Source: Cubamyces lactineus (lineage: Eukaryota > Basidiomycota > Agaricomycetes > Polyporales > Polyporaceae). From it: a stretch of DNA of 64,000 bases. Location: positions 1,116,001-1,180,000 of the forward strand of contig JACDTU010000007.1 of NCBI GenBank assembly GCA_022376465.1, read 5' to 3'. Position 1 is the first letter of the stretch, and every line of letters begins with the position of its first letter. Position numbers and translations under genes: made by a program. Shown in pieces: positions 24,044 through 37,321 of this stretch. The notes under the pieces are model-generated. The model was not told where the DNA came from and did not search any database. It saw nothing but the letters and a program-made list of their open reading frames with translations.

Positions 24044-25496
24044 TTATCCAGACTGGTACATGGCGGGGCCAGCGACGACGTGCGAGTTCAACATGGTGAG
24101 GTTGAACGGTGTCACGTACGGGTTGTCGTCGGTGACGAGGATGAAGCTAGATATCGGTTTGTCAATCGCGCCGCTTGCCAGAGAGCAAACAGAGACGTAC
24201 ATCGTGCCATTGATGGTTGGGAACGTGTTGTTACCGTAGATTTCTCCGCCGGGTTGCACGGTGGAACCGGAGTAGTTTCCGGTGATGGTGAGGTCGGTGT
24301 AAGTGGTGTTGAGCTGCGAGATCCATGCGACATACTGAGGCGAAGCGAGGATAAGGTACCTTCGAATGCAACGGAGGAGTAATATTCATACCTTGGGGTC
24401 GCCAGCGGACGTACTTGTGTTGTATGCGCCATCGGGTCCGACTTGCTTACCAGGCCCCTCCCACGTCAAGTTGACGGTGCGACCTGGGGCAGAGAGCGGA
24501 GTGCTCAAGTTGTGCGTGATGGCAGGGCCGTTCGTATTCGTCGCGTTGGGATTGTTCTGGGCGTTGATGAGCTACAGCTTAGACGGCAACATTTGAATAT
24601 GAACGTACCGAGATCTGCAGCGCCGGGAAATTCTGCCACTCGAGGTGAGTGTTATTCTCCGGGCACGAGGTGATGTATGGCGCGAGAAGCGTCCACGCCA
24701 TGCTCTGAGTGATGCCAGGAATAAACCATTCCTACGATGCGATGTCAATAAGCTGCGTGAACGACATCGCTGAGCGAGCATCTTACGGGCATAGGGAATA
24801 AGCCCTCGAATTGACGGAAGATCATTTGCTGGCGGGCCTCAGTGGTAATCGACTCCAAGAGGAGCGTGGCCGAGTCGCGTGCGTTGAGGTGCTCAAGGAA
24901 GCCGTACACTCCGGATTCGCCGAAACGGGTCAGCTACAGCATAGAGTTAGCATCATGCATGCGTAGGCGACCGGCAAAATCTAACCTTTTGACAGAAGTC
25001 GACAAAGTCGCGCACGCTTTGGAACGGGTAGGAGTAAGAGCACTGTTTTGCCGCCTTGTCCTCTGGAACGTTCGTCAATGACTGGCTCGCGCGATATAAC
25101 CGTATTGAGGGAGCTTACGGCCAAGCATATTTGAGATGAGTGTTGCATGCCCAACTTCCTGGTCGGCCATGAACTCAATGAGGTAACGGTCCTCAGCGTT
25201 GAGGCCGGCCGCATCGAAGTCGCTCTCGGAGAACTGAGCAAGGCCATGATGGAAGAGATCGAGTTCAATGTATTCTTGATAGAGGGCCAAACTCTGAGAG
25301 AATAGAGGCGTGAGATTACTAGATGTGGTGGTGCAAAGGGTGGCGTACGAACCAGAGACTGAAAGTCAAAGTCGCTCAAAGGATGATACTCAGGCGGTGT
25401 GGAGTTCGTCCCCAGTCCTCCAGACGGAGTATAAGGAGCAGCAGAAGCGACGAGGGCGACGGCGGCGACTGCAAAGGGTGCTGAGAGGAACATCAT
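24044..25496 (-). CDS. Rds1-like secreted protein with ferritin-like domain
   Basis: Stress-response/desiccation-related family in fungi and plants with a ferritin-like four-helix domain. Start at 25496 (MMFLSAPFAVAAVALVASAA), a clear signal peptide. Exon 1 ends EYHPLSDFDFQSL; the next exon carries LALYQEYIELDLFHHGLAQF, AEDRYLIEFMADQEVGHATL and SNMLG, with the E...ExxH pattern (EVGH) of the ferritin-like fold. The later exons are short, and the last encodes YVSVCSLASGAIDKPISSFI and YVTPFNLTMLNSHVVAGPAM, with stop at 24044. Iron binding is inferred from the fold only. A TATAAAT box lies 41 bases upstream of the start, so the 5' leader must be very short. Confidence 0.85.
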
Positions 25497-25536
25497 GGCG
25501 GCGAGTGGGTTTTTCCCCGCGTCTCATCTCACGAGG

Positions 25537-25543
25537 ATTTATA
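25537..25543 (-). promoter_or_regulatory. TATA box of the Rds1-like gene
   Basis: TATAAAT on the minus strand, 41 bases upstream of the start codon at 25496. At normal spacing the transcript would start about 10-15 bases before the ATG. Confidence 0.55.
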
Positions 25544-27493
25544 CATTGTAGAGGGCTCCCAGCGAGCGTACGCGGGCGTACATCGGGCGCCACATAGGTT
25601 GTTCCATGGACCAAGCGGGGCGACGACAGGAATGTGGTGCCGGAGAGGCGGATGATGGACATGCTCGCGAGGGAGAGGGATGAGCCCCTCGAGCTCCAGA
25701 ATCGCACCCCGTGCTGAGGAAGAGGGGAGGAGTCCTTCACTGCGTCACAGCCGCCGGGAGGACAATCATAATGACACCGTGAAGCCCAGCCTCTGAGCGG
25801 GACCAGATCCAGGCCCAAATTTGGACGAGGGAGGGCAGAATGGCTCAGGTCACAACGTCATATCCCGATCCACGCGAGCTTGCGCTCCAGTGTCTGTCAT
25901 CCGTGCGGCTCGTCTAGGCACCTCACTCGGCCTGGTTAAGCCAACAGCAAGTGAGCGATTAGCTGCAAATCAGAGCTTATACATTTAACTTACATTGCAA
26001 AACTGCAGCACGGCGGTTGCATGTCAATGGTTGACCTATCTATCCGCTGAAAGGATCGTGTATGCGTCCTCAGAGTGCGCACGACCAGGACGGAGTGTGG
26101 GGAAAACGAACCCAAGGTGTAGCAATGAGTAGCTTCAGGCGTCCGCTTCGAGCAGAACCAGTAGACCCGGACATCGTGGACGTGCATAGCAGTATACCGA
26201 CGACTCGGAGCGCTCAGCGCCTGCCTCATAGGCTTGCACCGCAAGTGCTGGACATAGCCCGATCGATCGTTGACGCAAGGGCTAACGCCGGACGCGGATC
26301 CGACTCGCGATTGGCAGATCCATCATTCTGCGGCCCTTCCGCTGCGTGTAGTACAGTATTCGTGTCGCAGCTGCAGTTATCCGCACACAAAGGTAAAGTG
26401 CAAGGCGACTCGCACCGCCAGCTACGGAGGCTGAAAGGCCCCCGAAAATTGCAATGCCTCGCTCAAACGAATCATGTATGCTTCATCGTTGGCGGCGGAA
26501 CGATGCATGGCCTGCGCTCCTGGATTCATCGCTTTGTCCTCGGGACTCGGGAGGAGCGGGGCTTAGTCAGTTCATACACCCAGCTTCTTCCGATGATCGT
26601 TCTGGGCCTACCCGCAACGCATTCTCTGCTCGGCCTAGCTCGGCCTCCGTGTCGTTCGACTCCGGCGCCGAGTCTGATGACGAACCGTCCCATCTGAGAC
26701 ACAGCGGTCTTGGAGGAGAGCGCGCACTGTGAATGCCTCTCAACGCGCTTGTCCAGCAGGAACTTCATTGTAAGTCGGCTTCCAAGGTACTCCAGGGCGT
26801 GAAGCAAGTACCCTGTGGCCAAAACCTCGAACGGCGCCTAGGCAACCACTTCACGGTCACGCGTCCCCTTCCTGTGGATTCCTTCAGGAGTACCATATCG
26901 TGTTCGCTCGTATGTGCTCTTTTCTCCCCACGGTGATCATCGCTTGACGTGTCTTTGTCAAGGAGATGTAATCTCACTCACGCACTGTGCTTACAAGTTG
27001 CTCAATACAATACAGTAGCTCAATCGGGCGCTAACAATGACGTGCCCTCCGCTCGTTTTACGACCATTCGATGACGAACACCCATATAGTAAGCATCGCC
27101 ACACAATCAGACTGGGTTGCCGTCGGTATGTATACGTTTGTAGTATACAGTGTCGGGACATTGGTTCAACAGAACACACGAATATGACACGACAACAACA
27201 TGAAGCAGACAAGCCACGGTAACCCATGGAACCTCGTTTCTCCTAGTCTATTCTATCGGGTTCTTCGCATATCGACTGGCACCGGAGCAGGCATTCTACA
27301 AGCGGTACAGTCCCACCGCTGAGATGCCATAGCGCAGTATCTCGCCCCCTGTAATCGACCACAGGCACGCTCGCAATGCTTAGGCAGCATCTCGTTGAGG
27401 CCGCTCCGGCAATCTGGTACCCACATCCTCAGTCAGCTCTCGTGCTTTTGCCGCTCCTGTATCTTTTACCCAGGGCATCCCAAGCTCGGTGCA
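25544..27493. other. gene-poor gap of about 2 kb
   Basis: Between the divergent Rds1-like and Old Yellow Enzyme promoters. No frame carries a motif I recognise. The best candidate is a plus-strand frame at 26454-26732 whose last 50 residues are Ser/Asp-rich (SASVSFDSGAESDDEPSHL) and look protein-like, but it has no ATG-started support from conservation and an equally long frame lies antisense. I do not call it a gene. Confidence 0.4.
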
Positions 27494-27500
27494 TATAAAT
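27494..27500 (+). promoter_or_regulatory. TATA box of the Old Yellow Enzyme gene
   Basis: TATAAAT, 100 bases upstream of the ATG at 27600. It also argues against any start further upstream, because the in-frame sequence before 27600 would overlap the box. Confidence 0.6.
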
Positions 27501-27599
27501 TCGAGACCCGTCTCCACATCCCTCTCACAACATCCCCTACTAAAACAACCCATCATCACGCAATCTATCTCTAGACTCTCTTCCGCGAAGCTCAGCGCC

Positions 27600-29126
<1,527 letters not shown>

Positions 29127-31683
29127 ATCTGTATACGCGTGGGATATTGCTTGGATTACTACAACACTATTTTACAGTAGAGGACGGTCAACCAGGATTC
29201 AACGCTTCCGGATTGATATTCGTGGCTGCTCGCCTAACCACGTCGCCCAACCAAAATTGCGTCTGTACAGCAAGCTAACGAGCATGTCACATAGTAGACT
29301 CAAGGATTGACCGCTGTCGCTCAAACTTGACTTGCCGGCGCCCATGGTGATGGCATCGGAGTAAATACCTGTGGTGGTGGGCGCTTAGTTTGTGTTCGCA
29401 CGTCGCCGGCTGCCTCAGTGCGTGCCTCTCGCGCTTGAAGTTGCTTTCCTACCACCACTCAACCAAATTCCATAACGTTTGCAACAAGCTCTGTGTCCCG
29501 ATGATAACGTATATGATGCGAGACGACGCGTGTTGGCGATACACAAAGCCTGAAGGATACGCTCAGCCGCGCTTCTCGACATCCGCCCATCTGGTCACTG
29601 TCAACGTCAATGTAGATCTGGTGCTTGGGTGACTGCTCTGTAGGTCCGTGTATATATGTGGTACATATAGCGTTTGATGCTATAAGCTTACTTGGTACGC
29701 TGTAGATATTGCATGTGTGTTGCCCCGCTCGCTCACCGGCTTGAAGTCACGCCCCCGGGCATATCAGTTTAGGCTTGGAAGCCCGCCTCTGCCTCAGCGG
29801 GAATAAGACAGTCGTTCCTACTGCACAGAAGATAACTAGTTAAGGATCAGCGATGATGAGGGCCGATGGAACCCTCCTTGAATGTATTGGCGTGCGTATC
29901 CATGTAGCAGGGATGACGTGCATCTGAAGGTGCTCCTGCATGGAGTGCTACTAGCATCGACCTTGACGCATACAATGCCGTGATCGTGATGCATCACCAT
30001 GAGCCACCATGGGAGAGTACGGCGTTGCTACGGCTTATGGATCGTGTGTCCTGACAACTCACTGCAAGGTCGATGAAAGCGGCTCACTCTCCCTACTACG
30101 GAACTTCTATGGTACGTCATGTATAGTCTGTTATGAGACTCTAGAGCGTCTAGCCCTGACTACAAATACAGGTCTCTGCCATTGGGTGCTCATCCCATCT
30201 AGGGAATTCGGCGATGCATGCTCACCAATGTCAACGCGTCATAGTCTTCATCGGGCCCATCGTCTGCTCGTAACTGGCTCCCCGGCCAGCCCAGATAACG
30301 CTGGAGCCCATATGTCACTCGGGCCCGCTTCCCAACGCTTGTGCATAGTGCCGCCAACAACCACATGCGAGAGGTCCCGAGTTTAGTCAATGTCGCGAAG
30401 GTGGAACACGTGGTCAAGCAGACAGTACCCGGTAACCAGCGCATATAAGAGTTGCACGAGGAACCCAGGCACCACAAAGGCCTATTCTAATCGTGCGCGA
30501 AGATATTCTCTCGAAACCGCCTCGTGAGCTCTTGCAATCACATCCATTGATGCACGATGACCAGAGCCGAACTTGTCTTACGCAGAGCGTGTGGTCATGT
30601 AAGCTCACAGTTCACCCGGCTTTCCCATACGATGGAAGTTACAACCCCGGCCAACCGGTACGATGCGGCTTATCTCAACACATCTCTTGCGCATACAGTG
30701 ACCATTTCCGAAATAACAGCGAACCTACCAGACGCCGTTCCTCCCAGACTTCGTCTGTAAGATATGTAGGGATTCATGGCTACTGGGCTGGACAGCGAAG
30801 ACGTTAGAGAAGGCTCAATCATACTAGCTCGGGGCTGATAGCACCAGACTGCCATGGCCCCCAGTTCTCAGTACTGCCGTGAGTAAAAACCTTAATCGCG
30901 CTAGCTCCACCTTTGCGTAGACCGATGCCCAGAACGAGAGGAACGGTTCTTGTTCTCGAAACGACGACTATGGCAAGGTCGACGACCACAGGTGCTGATC
31001 CATTGGCTGATCACGGTGAACTTGCTAAATGTAGCCAGATAAATGACTTCTTTCATTTCGGCGTCCTCCTCGCACCGTTACTCCACAAGGTGCGCCTGTG
31101 AATGTCCTACAACCTCAGGTCTGAAGAGGATCCGCAGAGAATGCCAAAACCTCTAGAGAATCATGTGCTGATGACTACATCGCTTATATCAGGCTGGTTC
31201 ACGGGTTACTTATCTCTGACCGTGCAGGTCCGCCGACGAGCCCTTGTGCAGTGTTCCTCTTTGAGGGATATGACAAGTTCTTGCGCAATGACACGACTGT
31301 ACACAACGCCGAAGACGAAGCCATCATTCGGACCACGCTGCCACGCGGGCACGTGAACCGCGGAGACATGTGTCGCGATGTGTTTCTCAACACCATGCGA
31401 CCTACCAGAGACGCGCACGTAGTTGTGCAACATCGTCATGCGGCCATCGAGGCTTGTGGAACGCAACACAACGACTTCGTCGAGAACTTCCTTTTGCGCC
31501 CGGGACTCTCGAAGATCGTCAAGAGATGGCAATGCTCTACGTTTGCCGCCTCCATGACGCGGCTTCGACACTGTTTCTCCGTGCCTCGTCACGAGTAATG
31601 GACACCTGTAAGCTGCAAATTTTCTCTTCTATCGAAGGTCGGCTATGCTTGGGCTGCTTTCGACTGGACCTGAAGAGCTGTCG
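29127..31683. other. gene-poor gap of about 2.6 kb with overlapping unassigned frames
   Basis: The longest region without a recognisable gene. It appears less GC-rich than the gene-bearing flanks. Two antisense frames of similar length overlap at 31206-31598 (minus 128 codons, plus 115 codons); neither has a motif I know. Shorter frames at 30009-30386 and 30493-30807 also have none. A decayed mobile element or a fast-evolving gene is possible, but nothing in the sequence proves either. Confidence 0.4.
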
Positions 31684-31690
31684 TATAAAG
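31684..31690 (+). promoter_or_regulatory. TATA box of the GH55 gene
   Basis: TATAAAG, 80 bases upstream of the ATG at 31770, a normal distance for a fungal secreted-enzyme gene. Confidence 0.55.
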
Positions 31691-31769
31691 AGCTCGCCAT
31701 GCCAGAGCTTCCTCAGCAGCGAGGTCGACCCCCTACGTCGTACTGCTCTCGTTCCTACCGTGCCGGAGG

Positions 31770-34700
31770 ATGCGCTACATATCTCTAACGTCGCTTCTCT
31801 TACCTCTCTTCACGCTCCTTGGGCTCGGGGCGTTGGTCTCTGGTCTGGGCTCACAATGCTCTGCGCCGGTCACCAGCGGCACTGCAGCCCCCAGCGCACC
31901 GTTTTGGATGGAGCAGATGCAGCACCGTGGATCTGCTCCCTTCAGCAGCAACCCAGGCGGGTATCAGGTCTTCCGCAACGTCAAGGTACGTCTCACGCAT
32001 ATTCCAGCCACGCGGGAGGCTAACGGTCGGCTGCCCAGGACTTCGGCGCCAAAGGCGACGGCGTCACCGATGATACGGCTGCGATTAAGTCAGAACTTCT
32101 CAGCCAGTCCTTTTCGAGCACGAGCCTGACATTCTCACAGCGCCGCCATTTCTTCTGGTAACCGTTGCGGCAACGGTTGTGGCCAAACCTCGTTCGTCCC
32201 ATTATAGGATCATCCTATGTGCTTCTAATCACACGCTTTCCAGGGTTACTCCGGCCGTAGTCTACTTCCCTCAAGGGTATGCATGACTGCATCGCGTAAA
32301 CGACTGCCATGGCCTGACCATGAAAACAGCACATACCTCGTCTCGTCTCCCATCATCTCGTACTATTACACGCAACTTATCGGAGATGCCAAGCACATGC
32401 CCACTCTTGTGGCGAGCCCTGGCTTCCAGGGAATCGCCATCATCGGTAAGCAGTGCTGGAAACGTTTCTCGCCAGTTCCTTTTCATTGACCGATCACTTC
32501 TTGACCACAGATGCTGATCCTGGCTGGTATGTGAACCAAGACAACTTGTAAGTGCGGTGTTGTGACGAAGACCCGAAGACATGTCAATTGATTCATGATC
32601 ATCCTCATGTTCAGCTACCACTCGATCCGGAACTTCAAGATCGATGTGTCGCGGATGCCCACCTCTGCCTCCGCTACTGGAATCCACTGGCAAGTATCTC
32701 AGGCAACTTCCTTGATCAACATCGTCTTCCAGATGTCCACTGCGGCCGGCAATGCCCATCAAGGTTGGTCCCTGTGGTCCGTTCCATCCCCTCTCCTTCT
32801 GCTGACCCTAGCCTTCTCCAGGTATCTGGATGGAGAACGGAAGGTAAGGCTCAGCGCCCCGTCTTCGTGACCTGAAAACTGATCAACTATTCATAGCGGC
32901 GGCTTTATGGGCGGTAAGTCGGTCTTAGATGGTGCGGCGTTTGCCCTGGCTGAGTGCCCATAGACCTGGTGTTCAACGGCGGAAAGTTTGGCATGTGGGT
33001 TGGGAACCAACAGTAAGTGAATTCACCGGGGGCTACGAACGGCTTCTGAGAACGCCGTCGTAGGTTCACTGTCCGGAACATTACCGTGAATAACGCCAAC
33101 ACTGGTGAGTTCGGGACCTGTAATGCGCCACATGCTCTTACTGACGCCTTGCTGCAGCCGTAAGTCGTGACGGAACGCAGAGAGACGTGTGTTGCTCAGG
33201 GGCTAACCGAGCCGCAAATAGGTCTACGGGCTCTGGAACTGGGGATGGACCTTCCAAGGTGCGTCTGAAGCACCACGGTCTGCATAGCACTGTTTCTGAC
33301 ATGCGCCCTTCCAGGCGTCACAATCAACGACTGCCAGGTCGGTTGCTGTTCATCCATCTCTGTGCTCGCGTGTACGCGCTCAGATTGACTGACGTCTCGC
33401 CCAGGTCGGCTTCGACCTCGCCACCGGAGGTACGACCCAAGATAACCAGGGCGTCGGCGGCGAAGCGATCATTGACGCAGTTGTCACGAACACGCCCATC
33501 TTCGTTCGCAACTCCCAGCCGAGCAACGGCGTCCTGCACGGCTCGCTTGTGCTCAACAACATCCGCCTGAACAACGTCCCGACCGCCGTTGGCGTCGCCA
33601 ACGGCCAAGTCCTCCTTGCCGGTGGCACGACCACGATCGACTCGTGGGCGCAGGGCAACGTGTACGCGGGCACGAACCCGAGCGGCCGCTTCGTGCAGTC
33701 GAACATTGGCACGATCAACAAGGCGAGCAATCTGCTCGATTCTGCGGGCAGGATCTTTGGAAAGGGTCACCCCCAATACGTGAACTACGCCCCGGACCAG
33801 TTCATCAGCGTCAAGTCGCAAGGTGCGAAGGGTGATGGACAGACAGATGATACTGCTGCCATTCAGGCGGTGCTCAACAACGTTTGTGCCTTCTTCACCT
33901 CATGACTGGTGAAATAAGCTCACGATCCCCTGCTGTGGACAGTACTCTGGCTGCAAGATCATCTTCTTCGACGCCGGTGTCTACGTGGTGTCGAACACAA
34001 TCACGATCCCTGCGGGAACGCAGATCGTCGGCGAGGCTTGGGCGACCATTCTCGGAACCGGCAGCACGTTCTTCGACTACAACAACCGTACGTACTCTGT
34101 ACGAGGGCACCCCTGTTCATTGTTGTGTGCTCACCTGTGGTCTTCTCATAGCCGTGCCTGTGGTCCGCGCTGGCACCGCGGGCTCCCAGGGTGTGCTCGA
34201 AATCACCGACATGATATTCTCAACGCGCGGCCCCGGTGAGTTTCGATTACGCGCGTCATGGTGGCAGCCATCTGACGTGCATCTCATCTTGCAGCCGCCG
34301 GTGCTGTCGTTCTCGAGTGGAACGTTCACGACCCTGCTGGCCAGCAGGGTGCTGCGGGAACGTGGGACACCCACATCATCCTCGGTGGCAGTACGTTTAT
34401 CCTGCGCGGCAGATCTCAATGCTGTTGTATGTACTGACGGCGTATTCAGAGGACGGCACGAACCTGCAGGCGAGCAACTGCCCGACGTCTGGATCCGGCG
34501 GCAACAACTGCTTCGCGGCATTCCTGGCCCTGCATCTGACGCCCTCTTCGAGTGCCTACCTTGAGGTAAGTCGTCGCCTCTATCTATCGCACGTCCTGTT
34601 GGCGCAGCTCATAGGCTCGATTATCTGCAGGGTCTCTGGGTGTGGACTGCGGACCACGATTTGGACCAGGGTCCGCAGCTCAGCATCTGGACCGGACGTG

Positions 34701-35502
34701 GAATCATGTCAGAGTCGCAGGGTCCCGTCTGGATGGTTGGCACGGCCAGTAAGTGTGCCTTGCGCGCGTTTCGTCTCCTGACCGCTCACCGCTATCCCGT
34801 GCACGACAGGCGAACACAATATCCTGTACCAGTACTACCTCGTCAACGCGCAGAACCACTACATGGGTCTGATCCAAACCGAGACGGTACGACCCGTCCA
34901 TCCGATGCTCGCAGACAGCAGCTGACCCGGAGCGACACGCGCCTGCAGCCCTACTTCCAGCCAAACCCTGTCCCCCCTGCGCCGTTCATCCCAAACACGG
35001 CGTACAAGGACCCCTCGCTCGGGCCGGGCGCCGCGTGGGCACTGACCGTGTCCAACTCGCAGAACATCTTGGTCTTCGGTACGTCCTCCTCGAAGTTGGC
35101 GCCTTCTCCCGATCCGTTGTCCGTCCAAACGCGATTCTCACCGTCATCCCCGCGCAGGCGCCGGCCTCTACAGCTTCTTCCAGGTGCGTACCCTTCCCTC
35201 CCGCGCTGTATAGTTCCGATCCGGTGCGGGGTCGGGCGCGCCAGATAGTGCACCCATGGCTGATCCGAACATTCCCTTTGCGTGTATGCGCGCACGCGTA
35301 GAATTACGGCCAGGACTGCCTGAACACGTTCAACTGCCAGCAGCAGATCGTGAACATCGACTCGGGGTCGACGGTCGGGATCTACAGCCTGTCGACCGTG
35401 GCGGCGCAGTACCAGATCAGCGTGAACGGGCAGGGCATCGTCCCGAACTCGGCGAACAGGAACGGGTTCGCGCAGACGGTCACGGCGTGGACACGGTCGT
35501 GA
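31770..35502 (+). CDS. GH55 exo-beta-1,3-glucanase, secreted
   Basis: Releases glucose or gentiobiose from beta-1,3/1,6-glucan; used in cell-wall turnover or mycoparasitism. Signal peptide MRYISLTSLLLPLFTLLGLG. Twin right-handed beta-helix domains are marked by the paired motif DFGAKGDGVTDDTAAI (about 32040) and SQGAKGDGQTDDTAAI (about 33815). Other matches: TPAVVYFPQGTYLVSSPII, SIRNFKIDVSRM, GIHWQVSQATSLINIVF, NRNITVNN-type then VYGLWNWGWTFQGVTINDC, GVGGEAIIDAVVTNTPIFVR, GCKIIFFDAGVYVVSNTI, GLWVWTADHDLDQG, LYQYYLVNAQNHYMGLIQTE, QDCLNTFNCQQQIVNIDS. The gene has about 20 exons, including 17 nt (32897-32913), 23 nt (33315-33337) and apparently only 2 nt (33158-33159). Full length with an intact reading frame after splicing. 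The catalytic acid was not located by eye. Confidence 0.92.
33158..33159 (+). other. apparent 2-nt micro-exon (CC) in the GH55 gene
   Basis: Needed to keep frame. The upstream exon ends at 33104 (NNANT plus one base), and the next clear exon starts at 33222 (VYGLWNWGW). Two well-formed introns flank the two bases: 33105-33157 (GTGAGT, branch ACTGAC, GCAG) and 33160-33221 (GTAAGT, branch GCTAAC, ATAG). Together they give Ala (G plus CC) and then VYGLW, matching the family. A single intron across the whole stretch shifts the frame. Confidence 0.65.
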
Positions 35503-37321
35503 GTGTGAACGCCGGAAAGGACAATTTGACGCGTGAAAAGAAGAAGAATAATCGATGGCGAAGGTGGAGTGGGAGCTCTCGAGGGTACGTACCCTCGGAA
35601 GGCTCGCCACGGGTACGGTGGAAGGCTGCTGATATGGGTGTGCGCCGAGGGTCGTGGTGTTTCTTAATCTGTGTTGTTGTATTCTCTCTCTCGGGCTCTT
35701 ACGTACGTACCTCTTTCGTCTTTACGACGCGTCACGATCGATCCACGCTCTTCCAATTTCCACTGCACGCTTTGTGCCACTGGCCGCCCGCTCGTGTGCC
35801 TCCTGTTGGGTGGATCCACGATCGAATAATGGAGGTGCCGCTGCAGCGGCCCCGTTTGATCCATGACAACTCGACCTCAAGTCACTCGACCTGGAAGCTT
35901 GATGCCTGGGACAGACGACAAAATCCGAAGATCTGTGGCTCGAGACACTTTAGATAACGGTGTGGGTCTGGGTGCAGGCGGAGGATCGGAGCGCACCGTG
36001 GTATGTAATACACAATCCGCTGTCAGTTATACCTTCCCACTGCAATGTGGAGACGTACGTATTGCTTTAAGACTGCTGCTACTCGATGCTTCGCCGCACG
36101 CGGCAGCGAAGGACGTGACAACGGAGATGGACATACAGTAGATTGTTCGTCCCAGCGACTACTTCCATACCGTCGGGCCAGATTCGGGATGCGGCACACT
36201 CATGAACGCGCAGTGGTTCTGAAGACGTGGCATGGCGTACATTGTGCCACTGTACGCCGGATATCCTGTTTCAGAGCCCATGTACGATGAGCTGCTTGTG
36301 GATTGTCGGCTGCGTGTGATGGGTGTGTCTGGAATTCGTGACAGATACGTAAAGGACTCTGGGATATCCTTGTCCTTTATATGAAAGCCGTGAAGTCAAT
36401 CGCGCTTGGTAGCAGTAGCGTGATGGGCCTAGTATGAGACGCGTTTGGGCCGCTTGACTGGGGAACCAAGGAAACAATTTGGAGATTGCGTGAACGCCCA
36501 TTGAGCTGAATTGCCCCGAGAAGAGCCTTCCGAAGAATGAATGAAGAGACCCTGGGGGCGTCTTGTGTCGGAAAGTGCGCTGATCGACCGGATTGAGGAC
36601 GCGTGGGGCGTCCTGCGCAGCGTCCGGGGTCGTGCTGTGGCACGGAGGGAGGCGCAGGAGGCCGGAGGATCGGGGGTGCCGGATGACAATGCGCAGATAT
36701 CACGCTAGGGAATACAAACGACGTTAGATGCAGCATCGATCTGGGCGGAGGCGGCTTGGCGGGGGAAGCCAACGTGGGAATTGCGGCCCGCCTTATAGCT
36801 GAGCGAGAATTTTGCGTGAAACCCGTCAAGGACGCCCTCCTTCTCCTCCTCCCAGCTACGAGCTCCCTCGCCCTCCCCCTCGCCACCCTCGCCTCCAGCG
36901 CATTGTCGCTCCTCCAGTCGCCTCACCAACCTATATGATATTCTCGCCTTCCTGGTGCGTCCTCGTCACCCCACGCTCCTGCGGCAGCCCCAGCTAACTC
37001 GCTTCGCAGTGCTCCACAGCAGACGAACAACATTCACTTCGGTCCCCTTGGCCTCCCTCTCGTCGACACTGACAGGCCCCCTTAGAACCTCCTGCTCTTC
37101 CCGCCTCGACCAACCAAATTACCCCCCACCTTTCCCTATGGGCTAAATTCGTCAATACTCTTTGTCGGATCCAGGTCGCCTGCTCCGTGCCCAACAGAAA
37201 ACTACCCACCATTAAACTCCCCACTCAACTCCTAGAAGTATAGAAACAACAGCACAAGACACTACAAAACATCCTCCTTCATCCTCAGGACCTCGCGACC
37301 TCATCCTATACCGCTACCAAG
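35503..37321. other. intergenic gap of about 1.8 kb
   Basis: 3' flank of the GH55 gene and the promoter and leader of the next gene. A 170-codon minus-strand frame at 36377-36886 is Arg/Pro/Ser-rich and has no motif. The last 500 bases before 37322 are C/T-rich, typical of a fungal leader. Confidence 0.5.

Noticed and set aside
27489..27599. N-terminal extension of the Old Yellow Enzyme
   Set aside because: The upstream in-frame codon is GTG and overlaps the TATA box; the ATG at 27600 gives the normal family length.
33105..33221. A single intron covering the whole stretch in the GH55 gene
   Set aside because: It shifts the frame and loses the conserved VYGLWNWGW segment, while two good introns fit exactly.
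36377..36886. 170-codon minus-strand frame in the gap after the GH55 gene
   Set aside because: Low-complexity Arg/Pro/Ser composition, no motif and no splice structure.
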